NCBI GenBank assembly: GCA_035610835.1
Contig: CM069443.1
Location: forward strand, 63,930,480 to 63,994,479
Source of the DNA: Ophiura sarsii
Taxonomy: Eukaryota > Echinodermata > Ophiuroidea > Amphilepidida > Ophiuridae
DNA: 64,000 bases
Direction of reading: 5' to 3'
In this document: piece after piece, positions 9,801 through 18,728 of the stretch
How positions within the stretch are numbered: the stretch's first letter is position 1
How the letters are laid out: every line of letters begins with the position of its first letter
The notes under the pieces: generated by a model
What the model saw: the letters and a program-made list of their open reading frames with translations, nothing else
The model's database searches: none
What the model was told of the DNA's origin: nothing
Translations under genes and position numbers: made by a program

Positions 9801-12247
9801 TTCATGATCCAATGGGAATTGGGCTCTTCTATTGAAATCTATACACCTCCTATGGAAGGCATAACCTTAATTTCCCCACAGGGAGTGTGAATATGTATAC
9901 TAGTCCTGTGTATTAGTACAGTAGTTAACTAGCTGGGGTAAAATGAAACTTTCAAGAAATATCAATGAATTATTTGTTTACCTTACAGCGTAGATTCCAC
10001 ACAGGATGACCGGCTATCTCTGGACCGATCAATTGTTCCATTACATTCAAGAGACGTTCATTGGACCATAGCTTTTGAAAAGCCTGCATTAAAAGCACAG
10101 TTATTGGATTGAATGTGAGAATATGGTAAATTTAGTGATGGGAATGGACGGTATCTGAATATAGTTAACATCTGTATATTATTCAATTACTTTATTAACA
10201 AACATGGTTAAAAAGCATACATAAAACCCAGGACATGACCAGCATGACTTTGATTGTGACAAATTGTTCACATTTTGTTTCAAGCATGTGTAGAACGAAT
10301 ATCTTTCGGACAAAAAGTCAACTTGCTTAGTATACTCATTATGATATCAGGAAGAAAAATACTTCTTTAGACAAAATCTCACGCTATCCTGCTTTTCAAC
10401 CAAAAGTACAATAAACTGAACTAGCAGGAAGAGATCTATAGGGTCGATCTGATAGAAACATATTTGGGGAACCAAGCTCAAATTTATACGAAAAATAGAA
10501 TTACCTCAGGAAGATTACCCATTTTGGTTAAGAGAACCGCGGCGCCAGGGAATTCTTTTTCAATTAACGTCAATCGCTCAAAAAGCTCGGCATCCTCATG
10601 TTTCTCTAATAATAATGAAAGATAAAATAGCTGTGATTGGAGGTAAAACGTAAAACTATCTAGTACAAGACATCTGTAAATGATATTTTAAGGCGAAATA
10701 AGATTAAGCGTATGAATCCATTAAATGAAAATATATAGGGTGTTAGGCTACTCCGTGATTATTTGAACCAACCGGCTCTCGTACTATTACATCGGTAAAA
10801 TGAAATCTTCCACAAACTATGCATCTTTTAAGTTAAAACCTCCAACAAAGAGAATTGTCATAAACTGTTTTAGAATGGGTTAAATATGCTCATAGATAAG
10901 ATTTGTATTCAAACTATATAGTCATGTTAGTAGGATCATGTATATTCCAAAGGAACTGGTAACCCGTTCGGTAACATTAGATATTATACCTTTTATTTTT
11001 CCACCATTGTAAAGCTTATTCGCAAGATTATCAACCTCCAACTCTGTAGCTTTACGTACAGGATCGAGTTCTTCCGGTTTGAAGAATTTTGGCAAAGGAA
11101 GGAATCCCTGTTAAGAAAGAAACAGAAACAGTTAAGACCACGTTTGACATTATTTTCTTCTTTTCTGAATCTATTTTCTTTATCAATATATTCCACATAT
11201 TTGTCAAATGATCTTTACAGATCAGTGACCGCACTACTTTGCAAACGACTTATTGTAGTATGTAGTAGACAAGCGGCAGTCTACGTTATTTCCATTGGTC
11301 AAGAGGCAGTCCTTTTTAATAGGTTCTATTAGAGCCAAAAAAGTTATAGTACGCCAGCGTTAACCTACGTTGAGAGCTCTTTTCAGAGCCACCATCTGTG
11401 GACAAGGGCCAACCTCTAACGGCTCTTTTCAGAGCCACCAATATTTCACAAATAGGAAAGGGGCACCTACAATCAAGGAAAATAATAGTTGGCACACTTG
11501 ACGCAACTCATTACAACTATCCCTGTGCTCGCAATTGAGATCACACTTGAGACATAGCACTGTTTAATAGAAAGCAAAAGTATCCCCCTTTCTTATATCC
11601 TTCCCCATCCCCCATCAATCAATGTTGGGGGAACTGCCAAGGCTTCTGATAATATGACTCGGATCAACATTGCCTCCGGGGAGAGGGGCGGGTTTTTTCC
11701 GTAATTAGGACAAAGTTTGCCAACCTTTTTTTCCTTGATTGTAGTCTCAAATCATCGGGCAAGGGGCAACTCAAAGGATGATAATAATAGAGAAGTGGCA
11801 ATCTCTGTGTTTTGCTTAATATTATAATATTTTGGTCCTGAAGAAATCAGAGCTAATCCTGATGAAAGCTTGACAGTGTTAAACTCGTCCGACGGCGAAC
11901 CCGTGAAACTCTTATATTATGAATACCCGTCGTAAAAGCCTATCTCACAATATTTCACGTTTTATTAAACAAAATGACGTTATGATAATGGACAAAGTAT
12001 AGGCCCGCCATACCTCTTCAAAATACTGCTGGACCTGCTTCGCTGACAACTGGCCAGGCTTTCTCTTCCCCTTTTTCTGCGGTGGTGGCACGGTAAACAA
12101 TTCCGGAAGAGCTTTGAGTTTTAATGAATCAGTATTTCCATTCTTATCGCTCGTCTTCGCTTTAGCCTTCTTCTTTGATGGCTGCGGTACTTGGGCTGGT
12201 CCTGAGGAGGAGTACCCTTTTCGTTTACTTGATCGAAGATTAGGCAT
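3580..12247 (-). CDS. PhyH-family Fe(II)/2-oxoglutarate dioxygenase, gene A (8 exons, C-terminus uncertain)
   Basis: Seen: joined exons 12247-12014, 11107-10990, 10605-10505, 10083-9982, 9624-9585, 7025-6931, 5237-5047 and 3817-3580 give an uninterrupted 373-codon frame with matching phases and GT-AG borders. The catalytic set is the HQD pair (H197, D199), the distal histidine H292 in IPHQS and the 2-oxoglutarate arginine R303 in KIRWS. Known: this HxD...H...R arrangement coordinates Fe(II) and 2-oxoglutarate for substrate hydroxylation in the phytanoyl-CoA dioxygenase superfamily. Odd: residues 1-75 form a lysine/proline/serine-rich tail (SKKKAKAK, KKGKRK) that looks like a nuclear localisation signal rather than a peroxisomal one. 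The frame closes three codons after the last donor (GAG|gtaagc), so either a further terminal exon lies left of the window or intron retention ends the protein. Substrate unknown. Near-identical gene B lies upstream at 18,491-28,486. Confidence 0.85.
4205..4600 (-). pseudogene. Degenerate DDE (Tc1/mariner/IS630-like) transposase relic, block A
   Basis: Reverse-strand translation shows IGHIFIDGNVNA, then a stop, then RYLELFNNTVIPELLTHGRY and SRLWWFQDG. This is the layout around the second catalytic Asp (WWFQD) of Tc1/mariner-type DDE transposases. Internal stops make it non-functional. It sits in PhyH-A intron 7, and the equivalent copy in block B shows it predates the duplication. Assignment is by motif only. 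Confidence 0.55.
5047..5237 (-). CDS. PhyH-A exon 7 (distal Fe ligand histidine)
   Basis: 191 bp, residues 231-293 plus two bases of S294. It begins VVKGGHRTG after the acceptor CCGTCAG and ends LLMNNLIPHQ before gtaaac. The double-stranded beta-helix core is visible, with GGHR and the third metal ligand H292. The plus-strand frame over this region is only its shadow. Confidence 0.88.
5299..5811. mobile_element. piggyBac-type MITE (TTAA target), block A
   Basis: The left end reads TTAA|AGGGGCACAGAGAG and the right end, reverse-complemented, reads AGGGGCACTAAGAG next to TTGA (TTAA in block B). TTAA targets are typical of piggyBac-like transposition. The interior is non-coding. It is present in both blocks, so it is older than the duplication. 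Confidence 0.7.
5907..5930. repeat. Long poly-G tract
   Basis: An uninterrupted run of about 24 G, conserved in block B at about 23,597-23,622 with a different length. Sequencing length is unreliable in such tracts. Confidence 0.9.
5951..6020 (+). repeat. tRNA-derived SINE head (A and B boxes)
   Basis: It reads like a decayed tRNA. An A-box-like TTAGTGGTCAGAG is followed by GGTTTGATTCCCGG, a good B box within a T-arm stem. No clean anticodon stem forms, so it is a SINE-type pol III promoter relic rather than a tRNA gene. In block B the homologous sequence is cut inside the B box (about 23,636-23,684). From here to about 6,838, block A carries some 840 bp absent from B, including an inverted R1 copy. 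Confidence 0.55.
6931..7025 (-). CDS. PhyH-A exon 6 (HxD aspartate, TAWIPLLD)
   Basis: 95 bp encoding D199 (codon split with exon 5) to Q230. It contains ATAWIPLLD and NGCLQ, a typical PhyH beta-strand pair directly after the HxD motif. The acceptor is TTCCTCAG and the donor gtatgtc. A poly-C run lies about 15 bp into the downstream intron. Confidence 0.88.
7310..7705. mobile_element. hAT-like MITE, block A
   Basis: The left end CAGTAGCGTATCTCCCGG and the reverse-complemented right end CAGTGGCGTATCTGGGG are imperfect terminal inverted repeats. Flanks TGTTAATG and CGTCAATA look like a decayed 8-bp target duplication, as expected for hAT. The interior is poly-C/G rich and non-coding. The block B copy is about 24,070-24,355. 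Confidence 0.5.
8137..8495. mobile_element. Palindrome-array element P1 (block A)
   Basis: The left end AAAGTGTACTTTAGGTC and the right end, reading GTACACTTT, are inverted. The interior holds about nine imperfect copies of a 20-bp palindrome, CCAGTATCGNNCGATACTGG, every 20-50 bp. No protein is encoded. I do not recognise the family. Confidence 0.75.
8786..9058. mobile_element. Palindrome-array element P2 (block A)
   Basis: The same terminal repeat (AAGTGTACTTTAGATCC and its inverse at the right end) encloses further CCAGTATCG...CGATACTGG palindromes, including an overlapping pair near 8,853-8,888. It lies 290 bp from P1. Confidence 0.75.
9168..9489. mobile_element. Palindrome-array element P3 (block A)
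   Basis: The left end is AAAAAGTGTAGTTTAGGTCC. The right end, inverted, is AAAAATGTAATTTAGGTTCC. The interior has about eight CCAGTATCG-type palindromes. It is the most diverged of the three and lies next to PhyH-A exon 5. Confidence 0.72.
9585..9624 (-). CDS. PhyH-A exon 5 (HxD histidine)
   Basis: A 40-bp micro-exon for TPYNEQTTVPWHQ plus one base of D199. It carries the first iron ligand, H197. The acceptor is TTTGCAG and the donor AAG|gtaaat. It is too short for ORF finders but is required by phase between its neighbours. Confidence 0.88.
9982..10083 (-). CDS. PhyH-A exon 4
   Basis: 102 bp, exactly 34 codons: AFQKLWSNERLL, then IGPEIAGHPVWNLRCK. The acceptor is TAATGCAG and the donor AAG|gtaaac. 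It is identical in protein sequence to the block B exon. Confidence 0.88.
10505..10605 (-). CDS. PhyH-A exon 3
   Basis: 101 bp for E118-E151 (EKHEDAELFERL, then FPGAAVLLTK). The acceptor chosen is ATTATTATTAG|AG, which has a good pyrimidine tract and keeps phase with exon 2. An upstream CACAG would add about ten residues and breaks the family pattern. Confidence 0.82.
10990..11107 (-). CDS. PhyH-A exon 2
   Basis: 118 bp, residues 79-117 plus one base. GFLPLPKFFKPEELDPVRKA is the usual N-terminal start of the PhyH fold, joined directly to QQYFEE of exon 1. The acceptor is TTAACAG and the donor AAG|gtataa. Confidence 0.87.
11375..11390 (+). promoter_or_regulatory. Degenerate histone-type 3' stem-loop, block A
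   Basis: AGCTCTTTTCAGAGCC followed by ACCA. It has five of six stem pairs of the histone mRNA 3' hairpin (the closing pair is A-C). It lies 46 bp upstream of a perfect copy. Confidence 0.5.
11421..11436 (+). promoter_or_regulatory. Perfect histone-type 3' stem-loop, block A
   Basis: GGCTCTTTTCAGAGCC followed by ACCA matches the metazoan replication-dependent histone mRNA 3' hairpin, with a six-base stem and TTTC loop. No histone coding sequence lies upstream on this strand. It is in PhyH-A intron 1, antisense to PhyH, and is conserved at 27,941 in block B. Confidence 0.7.
11467..11744. mobile_element. MITE, block A only
   Basis: Terminal inverted repeats CTACAATCAAGGAAAA occur at both ends (right end reversed). 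Block B lacks the element between GGAAACTTA and CTCTCAAATC. It is about 278 bp and non-coding. It inserted after the A/B duplication or was lost from B. Confidence 0.6.
12014..12247 (-). CDS. PhyH-A exon 1 (start codon, basic tail)
   Basis: 234 bp, 78 codons from the ATG at 12,247 to QVQQYFEE before GAG|gtatgg. It is rich in Lys, Pro and Ser: RSSKRKGY, PSKKKAKAK, KKGKRKPGQ. The start is the first ATG of the open frame, and both blocks agree on it. Confidence 0.82.
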
Positions 12248-12304
12248 GACAGCTGCTGGTTGCTTTACTTGATGTCCCTTGGTCTTTTCACTTAAACGTT
12301 GATA

Positions 12305-12313
12305 GTATATATA
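12305..12313 (-). promoter_or_regulatory. Possible TATA element of PhyH-A
   Basis: On the minus strand TATATATAC lies about 58 bp upstream of the ATG. Block B has a shortened TTTATAC here, so the element is not fully conserved. Position alone supports it. Confidence 0.25.
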
Positions 12314-12957
12314 CAGTTGGATTGCAAGAATAGGTCTTATATATTAAACTACAGGCATAATAATGGTATCTCTATTTCAAACTGTAGACAACACATTCGC
12401 TTACGTTACGGCCCAGCTAGTCAGATCAAAGATCGAACAAACTGCACGTAGGCCATACAGGAAATTGTTTATTTTGTCAATGATATCTACGAAGTTCATT
12501 CAATATTTTGACATAGATTTTATGAGTTTAAAAAAAAAGGTAATTTTGGTCAGACTTGAAATCTAACATTTCTACAAAAAAAGAGGGCATCGTTTCTGTC
12601 GAAACGTGTGATTTTTAATTTCACAATTCTTAAGAAAGCTTAATATACGGTATGTTGATGTAACAATCGAAAGCATTTTTACCATAGCTAAATAAACATG
12701 CACCTTTCCCGGTATAAATCTTTCTGGCATTCTGGGATACACTGTACGATGTTATCTTTATTATCTTGTGTACTACATGTACCTTAATATAGGCAAGTCC
12801 ATCATGTCTAGGGTATAGGTAAACATAGAGCGTATGTTAGTCCAATGTTTCTACTGGGCCACTTCACGGTAATTGACGGTACCAACCGGCCTTTTCGCCT
12901 AATGTTAATTATAACTTGTCCAGTAGAAACAGCAACCAGATATACTAGGCGACGGGC

Positions 12958-13450
12958 GCGGCAGGGGGGGGGGGGGGGGGCGCTGTACGGGCTTCTCAGG
13001 TAGGGTCAGTTTCAAAATGTTTCAAAAATATCAACATTATTTAATTTAATTACCAAATTTTGGAATCATTATGAGATATGCATAACAATAAGTACAAACA
13101 TGCATCTTATTGGTTCAGTGATCCTTGAGATAGACCTTGAAAGGTGTTAGTGCCGGCAATATCTTGCTAGATTTACTTAATGTTAAATCCAATCATGTTC
13201 AAGCAAGGGCGGAAATACCCCCCGCCCCCCCCCCCCCCCCCCCCCCCCCCCATCCCACACTTTTTGACCTGGGGGATGGTCTATGTAATCACCCCCCCCC
13301 CCCTGATTTTTCACATCTACCAAAAAAAAAGGAAAAAAGGGGGGAAAAGGAAAAAAAGAAAGGAAAAAAAGGGGGAAAAGGAGAAAAAAAGAAAGAAAGG
13401 CGGGCAGGAGGCATGCGAGGGACATAAGAACGTTTGGAGTTAATTGTACG
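12958..13450. repeat. Homopolymer and purine-rich low-complexity region
   Basis: Contains poly-G at about 12,964-12,980, two poly-C runs (about 13,207-13,251 and 13,293-13,302) and a 70-bp A/G-only tract at 13,322-13,400. The proline- and lysine-rich open frames here are artefacts of composition. The A/B homology stops inside this region at 13,202. Confidence 0.85.
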
Positions 13451-13559
13451 TTGGTCAGGATACATACGCGTACGTACGTTGACTGGAATCCATCTTTTGG
13501 AGGTAACTAATTAACTTCTTTCTGGCATAGGCCTATCTGCCTATTTAAAAAGCCAATAT

Positions 13560-14110
13560 TGATCAAATAAAATATTGGTCAAAAGTACACACCAAATCGC
13601 ACCAAATGGGTTCGTAAATTTAAAAACAAAATCCAATTCTGAGCGGGGGCACATCCCCCTCAGAATCCCCCTGTTCGAGCTTTTAAACCATCTATACTAA
13701 AATCAAGAATATATCAGTATATGCTCAACTTCTTGCGTGCATTAATAAAAAACAAAATATTTATTGAAAATGAAGTGATGGCTTTTCAATACAATATTGG
13801 TCAAAAGTATACACCAGATCGCACCAAATGAGTTTGAAAATTGAAGAGAAAAAATACTTCTGATCCCCCCTCAGACTCCTCCTTATTTAAAATGAAGTGA
13901 TGGCTTTTCAATACAATATTGGTCAAAAGTATACACCAGATCGCACCAAATGAGTTTGAAAATTGAAACATTTTCTACTTCTGAGGGGGCACATCCCCCC
14001 TCAGACTCCCCCCTGTTGGAGCTTTTAAATCATCTAATACTAAAATCAAGAATATAATTATCAGTATAAAAATGCTCAACTTCTTTCGTGCATTGATACA
14101 AAACAAAATA
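13560..14110. repeat. Direct repeats between blocks A and B
   Basis: CAATATTGGTCAAAAGTATA followed by CACCAGATCGCACC recurs at about 13,793 and 13,913 (a roughly 120-bp tandem step), with a diverged copy at about 13,570. Related sequence occurs at about 31,860-31,990 and 60,600-60,720. No gene. Confidence 0.65.
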
Positions 14111-15584
14111 TTAAACATTTAAATTAGCTATCTGTGGTTTTTTCCTGATTTCTGATTGGTCCTTAGCTTAGCCTCTAAAGGTATACACATTTAGCATACT
14201 GTTGTTCACGGGTGATATACGTACACGCGTTAAGACATTTTATTGCATCACAAACATTTTCCAAAATGTCCAAATAAATGTGTGTGTTTTTAAAAATAAC
14301 ATAACGTAATTAGTCGTCAAACATAATCATAGTTGACTGGAAAATCACATTTGAAAAGTTGACGTCTGTTTATTCTCCTTCCTCTGTGCCTGCAGTCACA
14401 TGACATAAATTGCCCGCTTAGGAGCGCTATTAAATCGGTCTGGTAAACCTATTGTTATCAATTACTACGAGAGGATTTCCCAGTGCGCGTGTACAACCAG
14501 GCAATCATATTTAAATTCGGGTCGTGTACGAGCGGTACTACTTGCTTACTGCATGGGTGAGTTTCCATTATGTTGCAGCTGGTTGGTTGCACACGAGAAT
14601 TATGTCATATAGCAACCAGCTTTGATGGAAGGCGAATATTTAAATTTGGTGCCGGTCTTGAGGGCACCAATTTACATGAATTTATAGCTCTGCTAAGCGG
14701 GCCTTGTAGCCTAATGAGATCAGAATACAGTCATAAAAAGACCAGGTAATAAATGTGTTTATTACTCTTTAAGTATAACTCCTTATTAAGTTGTTTTGAA
14801 ATTGCGCGCCTTTAATTTAAGATATTGCACGTTAAGAATGGTTGATTATTACGGAAGTTACAATCTAAAATGTAAGGTAAAGTACAATTTTCATTTTCGC
14901 ATTTTCGTTTTCAATATGTATGACAGGTAACGCGTGTGTGCCGTATTGATCCATCGGAATAATGCGGCCGACTCTCCACATCACATTATCGACCGGTGAA
15001 GTATCACTACCAGTAATCAATAATTCACCCGTTACTGAGAACGCGTGTAGAAAAGCAAAATGCGAAAATGGAAATCGTACTTTATCTTACTCTGGGTGCT
15101 TTAACTTCCTTGATACCAAACCATTCTTCACATGCAATATCTCAAATTAAAAAAGAGAAATTTCTCAACAACTTTATTATTTTTAGAGATAAAAGCACAT
15201 TCATTAGCGGATCAGTAACTAGTTACTTTTTTGTATGACTGTATGATGTTTGATTGATAAGTCGTGTATTTATTTTGTTCGCCATCGTCTCGATTCACAC
15301 ACACACACATGATCATTTCGTTGTTAGCATTCACAAACTTCGTAGCAAATTAGCTGTGCTCTACGCCTTTGTCCACGTGTCGCTATTATCCTTCATAGCG
15401 GAGGTGTGTCTGTTATGATGAACTAACTCCCAACGATTCATCCAAGGGCCTTGTATCGTAGTGTCAAAGTCATTCTGTTAGATCAAAAAAATATTATTCA
15501 TGAACAAATTTGACCATTATGTTTTACGTATTGCAAAGATCATCTTACTTGCATGCAGGATAAACCAGCATATGAGGGCAGTGG

Positions 15585-17585
15585 CGTGCGCAGGATATTG
15601 TGAGTGTGGGGGCCACCTGGCCATAAATTAAATTCCCCCACTCAGATTCTTCTCAATTCCCCCGATGTACCAAACAAATAGTAACAAAGGTTGCCCAATT
15701 TTTTTTTGCAGTCACCTCGTGAATTTACGTGAGTGGGGGTAGGTTTAAAATAATTCGCACGGTCAAAAAATTTAGCACAGTAAAAAAAAAAATCGCACAG
15801 TGACATAATTCTTGGCAAACAGTAACGAATAGAGACAAATAATAAAAGCTGCTGTATGCCAATTGATAACATCCTTACAGTGATTGAGCAAGACATAATT
15901 TTATCATCAAATACTAAAGCATATGGCAGCTATTTCACAGTAGGTTGATTTCCTTTCATTGCAAGCCTTTTTCAACCAATCATGTTTGTTTAAAATAAAC
16001 ACTGCTTGTTTACATTACAGCTTGAGAACTTCTGGGACCACTATAAGGCCTGTTCAGACAGCCACTAGACTCGAGAATAGTTATTCCCCAACTTAAACAT
16101 ATAAACTGTTAACCCAGAGTGTCTGTCCAGACGACAAACTTAGCCTCGAGTATAGCGATATATAGCTTCGAGGTTAACTCGAATGCAAGAAACCCTTTTT
16201 AGCTTTCAAATAAAGGACAAATAAAAAAATGCACATTTATTTTGATTGTATTTTAATGCATTGTTAAGTTCAATGAACATCTTGACTGTTTGAAAATGGA
16301 ATTATATGGCAATGATATAATGTAAATATGATAAAAAGTACAGGATTGTCACACCCCTGAATAAATTTATAAAGGGTATTTTATCCTGGTGGTGTATTGT
16401 TTATTTAGACCATAATTTGTACTACAAATAAAATAAAGTAAATAAAGTAACAATATTTACAAAATCATAAAAAAAGCGTTTTGTCCAACATGAATTCATG
16501 TATCCGCAAACATGCACATATAATGTCAGGGCATTGTAAAGAAATATGAGAGAATCATGACTCTAAAATAACATGACTTTAATTTAAAATAGAGTTCTCT
16601 GTGAACTCAATGGGATAGGATGGACTCAAACTATTGACAAGGTAAGGTGGACTCACTGTGTTGGTACTTTCACTTAATTCCAAATGTAACTAAAGGGTCA
16701 TTAAATTAGGCTATTATTTGTTTAGTGAACTAAAGATTGAAGCATTTTTCCATAATCACCAAAACTTCACCCTAACCTGGCCTAGTTACTCTGACGACCA
16801 TCACCTTTGATCATGTTATTTTTTTGAACCATGACCCATGGATTTTCATTTTGAAAAAAAATTAAAAAAATGATGCGCTCATTATTCTGAAAATATAATC
16901 ACACAAATACAAAGATTAAAAATCCTGTTCTACGGGCCTAACCCATTTTTTTGGAAATTGGTTTAAATTAAGAAGTTTTACATGCAACAAATACTGCCCA
17001 ATAATATTTTAGGGCTTGTCAATATTTTGTTTCAAGATGGAAAAGAACAAAAAAAAGCTGACCGAACCAACCAACTGTTGGGCATATTTTTTTTGGCAAT
17101 CTTCAGCTGTAAAATGAATTTATATCATAATAAAAAAGGACATTTTGTGATGGGAAGTGCTGTAAAACCCGGGGGAAATATTTGCCAATTGTGGGAAGAC
17201 CTTATACATGTTAAACGAAATTTAGTGGAAAACTGAAACCAGATTTTCTAAAGGACCCGCCGTGTAGTTTTAGATTTTACCCAAATAGACCTATTTGAAA
17301 CCCATCTAGCTATTATGTAGCCATGTTTGGATACATCAAAACATCTAAACTTGCCTTCATGTATGTATATAATACAACATTACAATTTTCTAATAGAATC
17401 ATACATGATACCGGCCATATTTTCCTACCTGTATGTCTTGCTTCGTTTCCTTCCACGAGTCAAGGCATACCTAAATTGCTATTGTTAGGTACTCCTACTT
17501 TTTAATTCGTATACCAACATTTCCCACAGTCCATCACCTTTCTAATTTTTGGGTCGCCATTTCTTTTTTAAAGAATCTTGTTATT
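15585..17585. mobile_element. Block-B-specific 2-kb insert, unclassified
   Basis: Block A has only about 110 bp between the flanking phrases (2,545-2,665). The insert begins GCAGTGGCGTGCGCAGGAT, a start reminiscent of hAT-type ends. It is A/T rich with no recognisable protein; the 84-codon frame at 16,982 looks like nothing known. The right boundary is uncertain. Confidence 0.45.
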
Positions 17586-18490
17586 ATCTGTTATACAGCT
17601 AAGTCAAACTTAATAGTTAAATGCTCCTGTGAGAAGTGTAAACTTAAGGAAAATCATTGCAAAATGAATTATCCAACATTGTCGAGGCATCTGGTTTCTA
17701 CAGTGATTTGCTATCATGAACAATACCTGGGTTAATCATAGGCGAAAGCGTAATCGAAGCATTGAAAATACCTATACATGTACTTACTGGTTGGAAGTAG
17801 GCCTAAAAGACCCAAGGAACATCCATGTTGCGAATTGCTAGAGAAAGCTTGATTAAGATTGGTAGGCGTTCCGAATACTGGCCCGAATTTCAACTTGATG
17901 TTTTTTTAATCTACAGGAAGGGTCATCCTTTAAATAGTCATATTCCATGGTTTGAGTTTTATAACACCAATGGTTCTTATTTTAGAAGCATATTATGGTG
18001 ACGTGAAATTAGCACATTGAGTAGTACACAAACTGACTGGGTGGCCACCTTTCGCAGTAATTCACTGCATTGGCCTATGATAACGTATAAATGGAACATA
18101 TCTTGCGCCAAACATTTAACAGAAATAATGAGTAATATACGGGGTTTCTTTTGACATCAACATATGTCGAGGGGAAGAAAAAAAGCTGAAGATAGTGATC
18201 GGAATATCCACCTTTAAGCTGTAACCGAAAAACTAAAAAAGTTACACTTTCTGTGTAAAATTGAGGTGTTCATGTCTTTGGTTCAAAATGCAAAACTGAC
18301 TATTTCGATATTCATTGTATTAATTATTTTGTCACCGGCTTATGACTTTTGAGGCATTATCCGTAGAGATATTTAAAAATAATGAATAGATAAGGCGGGA
18401 AAAATATATATATATATATATTTATGTTTTAGTTTCAAACATTTTCAAAAATTCCCATAAAATGTTCAACATTTCCTACTAATAGCTTAC

Positions 18491-18728
18491 CTCCTCCATG
18501 GAATGCCAAGACGTACCACCAGCGACATCATCATTAGAAGTGCAGCTTTCTGTAGCTGACTGGCGTCTATCGACTTGATTAAAGTCATTCCACTGGATCT
18601 GATAGTCGGGATCTGCTGCGGTCCGAAAGAGAATGTTATCCTTCAAGCCATGAAATCCAGGAGACTTATCAGGTCTCTGGAAGCGAAGATCCAAACTCCA
18701 TCGGATTTTGTCGGATTTATTCTCTAAG
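18491..18728 (-). CDS. PhyH-B exon 8
   Basis: 238 bp with the KIRWSLDLRFQRPDK signature. The acceptor is CTTTGCAG and the donor GAG|gtaagc. It differs from gene A at a few residues (KDNILF, NQVDRRQ, ESCTSND). Confidence 0.85.

Larger units (their letters stand above)
1074..13202. repeat. Segmental duplication block A
   Basis: This block is near-identical to block B at 14,114-29,860 in the same orientation. Homology begins around the phrase CTGTGGTTTTT near 1,090 and ends exactly after AATCATGTTCAAG at 13,202. It contains PhyH gene A. Differences from block B are mostly discrete transposon-sized insertions, so the duplication looks recent compared with many of the elements inside it. Confidence 0.9.

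Noticed and set aside
11144..11440. Histone gene upstream of the 3' stem-loops
   Set aside because: None of the three plus-strand frames before the hairpins shows histone-fold sequence or the expected C-terminal residues.
13137..13443. Proline- and lysine-rich overlapping frames
   Set aside because: Composition artefact of poly-C and A/G tracts, at the edge of the A/B homology.
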